A program made the position numbers and the translations under genes. Positions 1-10,514 of a stretch of DNA of 64,000 bases are shown piece after piece. The notes under the pieces were generated by a model. It was given only the letters and a program-made list of their open reading frames with translations, made no database searches and was not told the origin of the DNA. Every line of letters starts with the position of its first letter. The stretch's first letter is position 1. Origin of the DNA: Lineus longissimus (Eukaryota; Nemertea; Pilidiophora; Heteronemertea; Lineidae); assembly GCF_910592395.1 (NCBI RefSeq), contig NC_088325.1:8188109-8252108 (forward strand), read 5' to 3'.

Positions 1-659
1 CGAGTTGAATGGAAACAACCAATTTGGGACCAAAAACTACTGTCCTTATTAAAGAGGTTGTCCTCAATAGAAAGGTGTCCACAAAAAGTAGGTCCACTGT
101 ATATGAATGTACAAACCCTGGTACATGTAGTGACATCATCTACTCCTCGATGTGGACACCTGCAAATGCAGCGACAATGTCACATCAGTTATTTAATTCA
201 TCGTCCTTTGTGCAGATGGCACCACCCATCAAGCATGTTGGTGACGAATAGTGTCGCCGCATTTTGTCACCGAGCTTACACGAAAATGCACTGTCATTCA
301 TTCAGCCATGAGTGTAAGACTGCTATTCAACAATGAACGTCCACCGACAATCCCACTTGACGAATATAAATATCGATTCATATCGTATATCTTAAAACGC
401 TTTTATTTCATTTTAAAAAGAGTTATCGAGTAAACAATGAAATCCTACCGTACCCTCGAAATAAACTGCCAAAATGACCACAAAAACACATTTTTAGAAA
501 AAACCAGCGATTTTTACGAAATAAATGTCATCAGAGACGAAACTAGACACTAATTTAGCTAGGTATGCACAGTAATAGTACCTGAAGTGATAGATTTCTA
601 GGAGAAAATACACTGAAAACAAATTTTTAGGAACAGAAATCAGATCACATTGTGAATAA
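1..659. other. Non-satellite flank, no gene seen
   Basis: This A+T-rich stretch precedes the first satellite block, which begins near 660 with the satellite phrase aatttagaaagggagat. Three short overlapping open frames (9-433) have no recognisable motif and shift frame into each other. I see no splice-bounded exon, repeat or transposon end here. Confidence 0.5.
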
Positions 660-1598
660 CAATTTAGAAAGGGAGATATAGTGTAATCCCTATTGCCCCT
701 TTAAGAGTCACTACAGTGTGGTGCTGCCACCTTCATGTCAACGGGTTAACAGTGTAATTGCTTCTTTTATCAAACTTGCATTGTTTACATCTGTCTTATT
801 CAAGTGAACCGTACCCCCAATCCAGCAAAGGACAATACTTCCACATAATAGTCTGGTAAAGCATACATCACATGCTACAATATAAGATGTTATATGATTG
901 GCTCACTAAGGCAAAGGAGGCGGCGCCTGCAAGCACGTGGCTCAGGAACAACATATTTATGGTACAATAAATTAATCAAAATTAATCAAAGAATGATCTT
1001 TTATAAACATTGGAAGGAAATTTATGGTACAATAAATGAATCAAAATTAAAATAGAGTTTAAAATTAAAACAGAGTTTTCCATCTCCTTGACTAGTTGCC
1101 GGCCAAGGCTGAGGAGGCCAGTTTCCCCCGGAGAACTTTCTCCACTGCCCAAGGTGACTAGTCACTTGTGTGTCAGGTCGCCTGGGTGTCTAGTTTCCAC
1201 GAGGCTATGTTAGTGGAGAACTAGATGGCCGTTGGCTCTAGATGAGCTAATCCGCTCTGGGTGACTAGTCACCCACCTGAGACAGGTAGCACTGGCTTAC
1301 AGGTTACCAGTGGCAGGTAGCTAACCTGACCTGACATTAAATCAAAGAATGATCTTCTATAAACATTGGAAGGAAATTTATGGTACAATAAATTAATCAA
1401 AATTAATCAAAGAATGATCTTTTATAAACATTGGAAGGAAGTAGGGATAAATTATATTTCAGATTTACTAAGACCAGACAAAACAGTGATACCTTTTGAA
1501 TCACTGGGACTAAAAGCAACCAAATGGTTCAAATGGAGAGGGTTTATGGATGTTATTATAAATAAGATTTGGGGTTATAATTTTAACACTGATAACAA
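660..1598 (+). repeat. Satellite block 1 (L1-derived ~1 kb monomer)
   Basis: One partial monomer of the roughly 1 kb satellite that dominates the window. It carries the diagnostic phrases gagtcactacag, acatcacatgctacaata, attaatcaaagaatgatctt and ggggttataattttaacactg. A reading frame at 1366-1598 gives the LINE-like motif FYKHWKEVGINYISDLLRP. The monomer is interrupted at 1071-1338 by a fragment of LINE 5' sequence and cut off at 1598 by the next insertion. Confidence 0.9.
1071..1338 (-). mobile_element. 5'-end fragment of the RNase H LINE, locus 1
   Basis: This piece (cagagttttccatctcc to ctgacctgacatt) matches the outer 5' region of the minus-strand LINE at 18315-18584. It ends at exactly the same place in the satellite: the right flank aaatcaaagaatgatcttct is identical to the right flank of the full-length LINE. 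Its left junction is shared with a second partial copy at 7603-7825. The simplest reading is that it is an internally deleted descendant of the same insertion, spread by satellite amplification. Confidence 0.75.
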
Positions 1599-4500
1599 CA
1601 AGAGGCCCAAGGGCCTGGCGCTCAGCTGGATGACCTAATAACATAGGACTGAGGGTATAAAGTAGTAAATATCGGCTTTATACTACTGTTTGAAGGTCAA
1701 GAGAACACGTTATACCACTAAAATTTCCAATGCAGAGCTGCCAGCTGGATGAAATATGATTGAACTAATCAGCCATGGTATGTAAATATTACAGGAGGCA
1801 ACGGAAGATATCCCTAGTTCAGTATGTTGTATCAGTAGCTTTACAGAAAAAAAGTGTCAGAGAGGATGAGACTTCTCCATGGACAACTGTGGTATGTCCA
1901 GGCTGGGTTGTACAGCACAAGGATACAAAATGCTGTCTGTAATTGAGAGGTATCCTGATTTAACAGAGGTCAAAATAAATAGAAATTACCAGTTTGGGAC
2001 TAGCACCACTTTCTTTTTTTTTAATAAGGTAGAGATTACAGGAGTAAACAAAATTAATTTTATTGAGAGAAATTGACCTGTCCTGCAGGTGATTGGAATT
2101 TACAATACAAAGAGTCGTTTTTCATGACATTGTGCTCTACTGCGTATTCCTAGTCATAGTGAGTCGATCTGGAACCAATCTATCCTTGGCGCAGACAGGT
2201 TCAAATTGGCTATATCTTGAATAGATCGAATTGCGATGAAAATCTAATGCAATAAAGGAGCAATATCGAAGAGACAAATTAATCAAACCAATTGTCCACA
2301 GACTCGGACCCTGAAATGGCACGATGTATGCGTGCATATAAAAGTATATCAATTGGTCCCATAGAGATGATGAGGCAATGTCAATATGCCTTGTTCCTTA
2401 GTCAGCAATATGCCCCTTTTTATACGGAGAAGAAGGAGAACCCAGATAGGCCTTCACATGTCGGCTTTCAAATGGCTCGAACCAACTGTACTATCACTAC
2501 TATAACTTTAAAATGCGTGCTCCTCCTAGTCCTACATGTAGCAATGTCTCAGCCAAAAAAGCAAAGTGAGCAGCTCCTTGGTAAGGCCATGTCAGGTTCC
2601 GCGCGCCTCTTCAGATACATCAAGTATTGAAAGCTGTGGTGAGCTGAGCACATAAATAACCATGGTCACCTTAATTTGAAAATCCCTTCATAATAAAGGG
2701 CTACCTCTTACTAAAACAGCACAATAGACCACCAATTTGATCCAGCTCCTAACTGCGGGAAAACCCAAGTCCAGCAACCAAAAGTACCAAAAATACATCT
2801 TTGTTTACATTTGAACTGCACACATGCGTTTGTTTACAATTTCATTTCCCGCGAAATCTCGAAAATCAGGTGACCTGCAATCGTGGATTGAAAATAACAT
2901 TAACCTGGGTTCAGCAGGTCAGCAGGTATACCGGCTGTTCCAATCATCCCCCTACAGCCAGCTGTTCAAACGGTAATGTTATTCACCCCACAGGGAGTGC
3001 AAGTAATTGATTAAGCCCCTGCATAACTTAACAGCAATGGCTTGGCTTCTGTGAGTGGTAAGGAGAATTGACAGTTTTTTTATGGGAGTAACATTATTGT
3101 GTTGCTTAAAACATCTACTTTTTACTCATGTAAGAATCGTAGTACTAATAATAACTTCAACTTATTTTCCAGTTATGATAACACAACACGCATCTTCATG
3201 ATCATGATCTTTCTCAAACTAACTGAATGACCTAATCGCCTTGGATGCACAACCTAACCACATATCAATCCGCCCCGACGATCGACACATCCATTCGATT
3301 CTATAACCCTCGATAAAGTTTGATAAATAAACTAGAACTGAGATTTCACAGGAGCACCTGTGAATTCATGACTCCAGGGTTGTTTTGAGGGCGATATTGT
3401 AAGAGTTGGTCTTGAGTATGGGGACGTGAAGGTCCGTGTGAGGCACCTGGGGAGAGAAGACTAGTTGAACGATGGGATCTGACACGGACACTACTATTGA
3501 TCTCATTATATGAATACCATTTAATTACAAAAAAGTGAAAACAGATCATATCATATTCCTTGGCATAAATTAAAATAGGAGTGCGGGAACAAGGTTTTTT
3601 AGCAGGAGGAAAGCGAGAACATTTTGCGCCGTCGTATTCCGATTTGGCTGGTTAGTGGTGAAATCTGCTTTCAATTTTGCAAATTAACATATTCGTTTTT
3701 CTAGTTCTAACGTTGTCTGAATTAAAGATGCTTTCTCAATGCTTGACTGGTCTGGCAAGAGACATTGCCAGGAAAACGTGACGTCATTTTGGCCATTCTT
3801 CTTACCGCACGCCCTCTCTCTCCGTAAAAGTTCCTGACATGCTGTGAAGTGGGAGGGCGCACAATGGGAACCACACTGCCGCGATGTTAATAGTTTCTAT
3901 TTATAGAATTCAGCGGCAGAGATTTTAGGCACGGAAAAAGTAGATTAACTCGGCTAATCTCAATGGATTTTACCCAGGAATGTTTTCAAGGTGAGAGAAA
4001 CATCTGATTTAAGTACTGCGCTTATTAGATTTCATGTTCATGCCGAAGATTGGCCTAAAACGTGGACGAAAAGAGTGCATTATCGAGTGTTTGAGAGGTC
4101 ACATGATTGGACGAGAAACCTGAACAAAGTTTTCGTGCTTTTAGCTGTCAACATCAATGGCTATAATATACTCCTGCAGAATAGTAGAACTAATAGAACT
4201 AATTTCGGAAGTTTCCAATAGTTTGAACACAAATCAGAACATCACCCATCAGCTGGACTCAGATCTGCATAAACTACGATAAATAACGAGGTCGTCGCTT
4301 CAATTTCGCAAAGAAAGTTGACTCCATTCGAAGGTTGTTTTGACCAAATTCTGTTGAACTCATCGTTATGAGGGCATTTGAACACATTCTCGTTGATCAT
4401 TTCTATAAACGTGTGAAGTTTCGTACCAAAATACGTTTCCGTAAAGGCTTAAAAAAGAAAATTTGTCACTTACAAAATCATCGCTCGGTAGAAATAAAAA

Positions 4501-4960
4501 GGTCACCGCCATTTTCTTGATGATAGTACTCCAGGTAACCTCGGCGGGAAATTTAAAGCGGGGTCAAACAACAGTTTTACTCACTACCGCCAACTGGTGA
4601 TATGAATCGACACTAATCTATTTTATATCAAAACTTCTGTATCATGAAGACCTTTTCAACTTTATTTCATGCTTTTATCTGCTGGAATAGAGCGTCAAAA
4701 AATTGTTTTTTCATTTACGCATTTTGCCCCCTGGGGAGCTGAATTTGAGTCGAATTGCCCAAATTTTTTTCCATAAGCAACATTTTCTGCGGTGTTTATA
4801 AGCAAGACTAGATTTGAAGTGCCTCGGTTGTATGATTACAAAATGCCCAACTTTGTCTACAGATGGCTAGATGGAAGGATGGCAGGATTGATGGAAGGAA
4901 GGACGGACACCAATCGAATAGCTATTTGACTAGCTCCGCTGACTTTGTCAGCTGAGCTAA
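1599..4960. mobile_element. 3.36 kb insertion of unknown class in satellite
   Basis: The satellite reads gataacaa up to 1598 and resumes taatgtaagatctacg at 4961, so 3362 bp were inserted without visible target duplication. The left end holds a short hairpin, AGGCCC-AA-GGGCCT. The right end holds a 12-bp stem, AGCTCCGCTGAC and GTCAGCTGAGCT with one mismatch, directly before CTAA followed by T. Inside, 4861-4915 is a degenerate GATGGAAGGA-like simple repeat. Several small open frames (for example 2292-2630 and 3991-4221) have no family signature. A hairpin followed by CTRR then T is what non-autonomous Helitron-like elements show, but the left end does not begin with TC, so the class is open. 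Confidence 0.55.
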
Positions 4961-5254
4961 TAATGTAAGATCTACGCAGAAACCGTAGAAGTCTAAGAGA
5001 CAATCATGCCCAACGGTATAAATCAGCCTCAAGTGACTGATGCCTACCTGTAATCAGCTACAGGTGACCGATAGCGACATAAGGAGATCAACCGGACTGG
5101 TTAAACCAGTAGATCGCTTGGATTTATAAACTGCGAAGGCATCTTAAAGCCTTTGACGCTATATTTCCATCAACCAAATTTCAGGTTGCGCAGCGTTATG
5201 TAACCTCTATGACGCATGTCCAGGTTATGTCCTAAATTTAGTATTTCTGGTTTA
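4961..5254 (+). repeat. Satellite block 2 (partial monomer)
   Basis: The continuation of the monomer interrupted at 1598. It runs from taatgtaagatctacgcag to gtatttctggttta and ends at the TTA duplicated by the next insertion. It includes the four short stem-loops typical of this half of the monomer. Confidence 0.9.
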
Positions 5255-6708
5255 GGTCTCACTAGCCAGTGGTGATCAGGTCAACATTGGTCCCCCTTAA
5301 AAAAAAAGTTCTTCAATCTCAGGCGATTACTATGGATACAGATGAGCCTATCATATCGCTATTGCTGCATGTTCAAATGTCGGTGTCCTGGGTATTTTGT
5401 GAAGAGGTAGCTCTGACGATTATTTGAGGAAAATATCAGCTTCTTCTGTGCACGTCCGCAGTGACCAGGCCTCGCATGCTATGTATAGCTCAATCGGATG
5501 TTGACATGAACTGGTTCCTGTCAGAGTGCACATGTTCTCAAGGTGAGACTTCGCGGTCAAAATGCTCAAAGAAAAGCCGCAACAGCACCCTATTTTGGTA
5601 TCAAAATTTAAAATTGTTATTATTTGGCTTTCTCAAGGTAATAAGTAGAAGTTTATAAAAATATTATTTCACCATCCATGTTAATTGTCAAGTTATAAGG
5701 CGGCAAGGTGAAATTTTCAAAATTTTCATCTATGTACAGGGTGTCTCATGTATTGTGCTGCACCCATGTTCTCATGACTGAATTACTTGATAACAATGAA
5801 AGCTGGCCAGCTGTATTCTAGAAGCGACAAGCTATTCAGAAATGTATAGGTTTATGTGTGAGAGTGCTATACTGCAAGGTCGACAGCCACTTGAACAGGG
5901 GTATGCATGAAATGACGTCGCGCCATTTGTGGAGCCAGGTAGGCCCGGCCATTGCACTGGCTAGTGGAGCCAGGTAGGCCCGGCCATTGCACTGGCTAGT
6001 GAGACCTGCAATGGCCGGGCCTACCTGGCTCCACAAATGGCGCGACTTCATTTCATACATACCCCTGTTCAAGTGGCTGTCGACCTTGCAGTATATCACT
6101 CTCACACATAAACCTATACATTTCTGAATAGCTTGTCGCTTCTAGAATACATCTGGCCAGCTTTCATTGTTATCAAGTAATTCAGTCATGAGAACATGGG
6201 GGCAGCACAATACATGAGACACCCTGTACATCGATGAAAATTTTGAAAATTTCACCTTGCCGCCTTATAACTTGACAATTAACACGGATGGTGAAATAAT
6301 ATTTTTATAAACTTCTACTTATCACCTTGAGAAAGCCAAATAATAACAATTTTAAATTTTGATACCAAAATAGGGTGCTGTTGCGGCTTTTCTTTGAGCA
6401 TTTTGACCGCGAAGTCTCACCTTGAGAACATGTGCACTCTGACAGGAACCAGTTCATGTCAACATCCGATTGAGCTATACATAGCATGCGAGGCCTGGTC
6501 ACTGCGGACGTGCACAGAAGAAGCTGATATTTTCCTCAAATAATCATCAGAGCTACCTCTTCACAAAATACCCAGGACACCGACATTTGAACATGCAGCA
6601 ATAGCGATATGATAGGCTCATCTGTATCCATGGTAATCGCCTGAAATTGAAGAACTTTTTTTTTAAGGGGGACCAATGTTGACCTGATCACCACTGGCTA
6701 GTGAGACC
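5255..6708. mobile_element. 1454-bp palindromic foldback element, TTA target duplication
   Basis: Positions 5255 and 6708 are mirror positions about an axis near 5981.5. The arms are about 700 bp long and nearly identical in inverted order. Both outer ends read GGTCTCACTAGCCAGTG in inverted orientation and are flanked by TTA (5252-5254 and 6709-6711). The same 17-bp end occurs again at 5990-6006, so 5255-6006 alone looks like a complete 752-bp terminal-inverted-repeat element followed by an inverted copy lacking its inner terminus. A 3-bp TTA duplication fits PIF/Harbinger-type non-autonomous elements. A 65-codon open frame is present once in each arm (5461-5658 plus, 6305-6502 minus) because of the symmetry, and resembles nothing I know. 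Confidence 0.85.
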
Positions 6709-7060
6709 TTAATGGTAACATGCAGTCTCATATTTCCCCTTTTTACTACAAAATATGAAAATCTGGATTGATACAAACATTTTGGTGTCCTACATGACAG
6801 GTCCAACAAGAATAGCTTCCAGTGGTGATCCATTCAAAATCATAGGCAAACTCAGCACTTCACCCATTTTCAAATTCGTTCAGAAAGCGGAATTCAGAGG
6901 GAATTCGAGTAACAGCACACCTCAGCTGTGGAGGCCTTTTTGGTCCATGAACTGAGATGAAAGCATCTTTATCCACCCGAATGCATTCGATGAAGTCAAA
7001 TGATGTTCAAAATGACATTTATTATCATATTTTATGATTTCACTTTTTTTGGTATTTTGA
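6709..7060. other. Unassigned 350 bp between palindrome and satellite
   Basis: After the palindrome the sequence does not return to the satellite at once. It does so only at 7061 (ttaaactaaaagtatgg). The 350 bp between match nothing else in the window. An open frame at 6755-6955 has no recognisable motif. It may be part of an older insertion that received the palindrome. Confidence 0.4.
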
Positions 7061-9450
7061 TTAAACTAAAAGTATGGACTTTCATGTATCTTGTTCAGAT
7101 GTCTAAGATAAGTCAGACTTTTCTTTTCAACGTGTTTCAAGCCACATCAAAGTGCACGAACGTTCAGTTCTCAGTTCAGAAATAACATAGACAATTTAGA
7201 AAGGGAGATGTAGTGTAATCCCTATTGCCCCTTTAAGAGTCACTACAGTATGGTGCTGCCACCTTCATGTCAACGGGTTAACAGTGTAATTGCTTCTTTT
7301 ATCAAACTTGCATTGTTTACATCTGTCTTATTCAAGTGAACCTTACCCCCAATCCAGCAAAGGACAATACTTCCACATAATAATCTGGTAAAACATACAT
7401 CACATGCTACAATATAAGATGTTATTCAATTGGCTCACTAAGGCAAAGGAGGCGGCGCCTGCAAGCACGTGGCTCAGGACAAACATATTTATGGTACAAT
7501 AAATTAATCAAAATTAATCAAAGAACAATCTTTTATAAACATCGGAAGGAAATTTATGGTACAATAAATTAATCATAGTTAAAACAGAGTTTAAAATTAA
7601 GACAGAGTTTTCCATCTCCTAGACTAGTTGCCGGCCAAGGCTAAGGAGGCCAGTCTCCCCCGGAGAACTTTCTCCACTGCCCAAGGTGACTAGTCACTTG
7701 TGTGTCAGGTCGCCTGGGTGTCTAGTTTCATGAGGCTATGCTAGTGGAAAACTAGTCACCCACCTGAGACAGGTGGCACTGGCTTACAGATTACCAGTGG
7801 CAGGTAGCTAACCTGACCTGACATTAAATCAAAGAATGATCTTCTATAAACATTGGAAGGAAATGTATGGTACAATAAAATAATCAAATTTAATCAAAGA
7901 ATGATCCTTTATAAACATTGGAAGGAAGTAGGGATAAATTATATTTCAGATTTACTAAGACCAGACAAAACAGTGATACCTTTTGAATCACTGGGACTAA
8001 AAGCAACCGAATGGTTCAAATGGAGAGGGTTAATGGGTGTTATTATAAATAAGATTTGGGGTTATAATTTTAACACTGATAACAATAATGTAAGATCTAC
8101 GCAGAAACCGTAGAAGTCTAAGAGACAATCATGCCCAAAGGTATAAATCAGCCTCAAGTGACTGCTGCCTACCTGTAATCAGCTACAGGTGACCGATAGC
8201 GACATTAGGAGATCAACAGGACTGGTGAAACAAGTAGATCGCTTGGATTTATAAACTGCGAAGGCAGTTTAAAGCCTTTGACGCTATATTTCCATCAACC
8301 AAATTTCAGGTTGTGCAGCGTTATGTAACCTCTATGACGCATGTCCAGGTTATGTCCTAAATTTAGTATTTCTGGTTTAAACTAAAAGTATGGACTTTCA
8401 TGTATCATGTTCAGATGTCCAAGATAAGTCAGACTTTTTTTTTCAACCTGTTTCAAGCCACATCAAAGTGCACGAACGTTCAGTTCCAAGTTAAGAAATA
8501 ACATAGACAATTTAGAAAGGGAGATGTAGTGTAATCCCTATTGCCCCTTTAAGAGTCACTACAGTATGGTGCTGCCACCTTCATGTCAACGGGTTAACAG
8601 TGTAATTGCTTCTTTTATCAAACTTGCATTGACTACATCTGTCTTATTCAAGTGAACGGTACCCCCAATCCAGCAAAGGACAATACTTCCACATAATAGT
8701 CTGGTAAAACATACATCTCATGCTACAATATAAGATCTTATATGATTGGCTCACTAAGGCAAAGGAGGCGGCGCCTGCAAGCACGTGGCTCGGGAAAAAC
8801 ATATTTATGGTACAATGAATTAATCAAAATTAATCAAAGCATGATCTTTTATAAACATTGGAAGGAAATTTATGGTACAATAAATTAATCAAAATTAATC
8901 AAATAATGATCTTTCAAAAACATTGGAAGGAAATTTATGGTACAATGAATTAATCAAAATTAATCAAAGAATGATCTTTTATAAACATTGGAAGGAAGTA
9001 GGGATAAATTATATTTCAGATTTACTAAGACCAGACAAAACAGTGATACCTTTTGAATCACTGGGACTAAAAGCAGTTCAAATGGAGAGGGTTAATGGAT
9101 GTTATTATAAATAAGATTTGGGGTTATAATTTTAACACTGAAAAAGTGATAACAATAATGTAAGATCTACGCAGAAACCGTAGAAGTCTAAGAGACAATC
9201 ATGCCAAACGGTATAAATCAGCCTCAAGTGACTGATGCCTACCTGTAATCAGCTACAGGCGACCAATAGCGACATTAGGAGATCAACCGGACTGGTGAAA
9301 CCAGTAGATCGCTTGGATTTATAAACTGCGAAGGCATCTTAAAGCCTTTGACGCTATATTTCCATCAACCAAATTTCAGTTTGCGCAGCGTTATGTAACC
9401 TCTATGACGCATGTCCAGGTTATGTCCTAAATTTAGTATTTCTGGTTTAA
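7061..9450 (+). repeat. Satellite block 3 (two monomers and part of a third)
   Basis: Two near-complete monomers plus the end of the next. LINE-like frames lie at 7853-8113 and 8923-9114; the second is damaged by a small deletion after LGLKA. The block ends at the TTAA (9447-9450) used by the piggyBac element. The monomer at 7061 carries the LINE 5' fragment at 7603-7825. Confidence 0.92.
7603..7825 (-). mobile_element. 5'-end fragment of the RNase H LINE, locus 2
   Basis: It has the same left junction (cagagttttccatctcc after an A-rich stretch) and the same right junction (ctgacctgacattaaatc) as locus 1 at 1071-1338. It lacks about 40 bp in the middle that the other copies retain. The shared junctions show that both copies descend from one event. 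Confidence 0.75.
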
Positions 9451-9460
9451 CCCTTTGCAG

Positions 9461-9488
9461 CCTGATCGCCTAAATTTAGGCGATCAGG
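9461..9488. repeat. 28-bp perfect palindrome at piggyBac left end
   Basis: The stretch starting cctgatcgcctaaa is identical to its own reverse complement over 28 bases. It overlaps the inner edge of the left terminal repeat. piggyBac elements often carry subterminal repeats that bind transposase; whether this one does is inference. Confidence 0.9.
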
Positions 9489-9597
9489 CAGTACGCATTT
9501 GAAATTGGCGCCACAACTACACCATTAAGCGCAGAGCGGCGCCACCAGTCTTATCTTGCAGCTACGATCGCGGGCTTCAATTTGATGACTTGATGAC

Positions 9598-10455
9598 TTG
9601 ATAAACCACTTGAAAACAGAATTTCTTCTCCTGCGATCATCGTACCAGAACGAGCATTGTCCAAGTGATGTACCGATTAAAATAGGTGATGCTGCTGTCA
9701 GCCCCAGTGTGTCTGCAAGAAATCTAGGAGTAATTTTTGACAATCAACTTTCATTTCATAACCATATTTCAAAGGTAGTCTCAGCTGGCTTTTACCACCT
9801 CCGCAACATTGCATCAGTTAAAAAGTATCTTCCAGTTTAACTTCTCACCAGTCTTGTCCATGCATTTATAACATCACGTCTAGACTTCTGCAACTCTTTA
9901 TTTTATGGTCTACCTTCATACGAAATCAGTCAGTTGCAGAAACTGCAAAATCAGGCAGCAAGACTTAATACCAACACTAAAAATTATGATCACATTACTC
10001 CGGTTCTCAAACATCATCACTGGCTGCCAGTTGCACAAAGAATTCATTTTAAGGTGCTAATTTTTGCTTTCAGAGCCGTGCACGGCACAGGCCCCGACTA
10101 TCTTTCGCTCCAAGGCCAGGGTTACCAGATACACACAAGGGCATCTGCTGCCCCGACCCCGGCTTGGCAATTTGCAAAGAAAAAGACAGCGGGAGATAGA
10201 GCTTTCGGGATCTGTGCCACACGTCTCTGGAATGCCCTTCCAACTTTTATCCGTAACATTCAATGTTTTAAATCTTTTAAATCTGCCCTCGAGACCCACC
10301 TTTTTAGTGAGGCGTATGTTTTAACTTAATTTCCTGTATGCAAATATGTTTTAATAAGTATGTTTTATTGTGTAAATGCACTTCACTGTACAGCGCCACT
10401 GACAATTAATTTTGAAGTGGCGCTATATAAATAAATAAATTATTATTAAATTATA
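9598..10455 (+). pseudogene. 5'-truncated CR1/L2-type LINE, RT C-terminal part
   Basis: Frames at 9598-9840 and 9934-10329 give the end of a LINE ORF2. NLGVIFDNQLSFHNHI is the post-RT motif typical of CR1/L2-like elements, and it is followed by [29 protein letters not shown] and [13 protein letters not shown] stop at 9838-9840 splits the frame. The sequence ends tggcgctatataaataaataaattattattaaa, the kind of short-repeat 3' tail seen on L2-like elements. It lies inside the piggyBac element, upstream of the transposase, so it inserted there after or during piggyBac evolution. Only the 3' part of the LINE is present, so it is not functional. Confidence 0.85.
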
Positions 10456-10514
10456 TGGGTCATTTTTCATATTTGGACTAATTTTTCGATTTTTATCGAT
10501 GTTCAAAGGTCAGT

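Noticed and set aside
5836-6105. 89-codon minus-strand frame across the palindrome axis
   Set aside because: It is formed by the symmetric centre and duplicated 35-bp piece. It has no protein-like signature.
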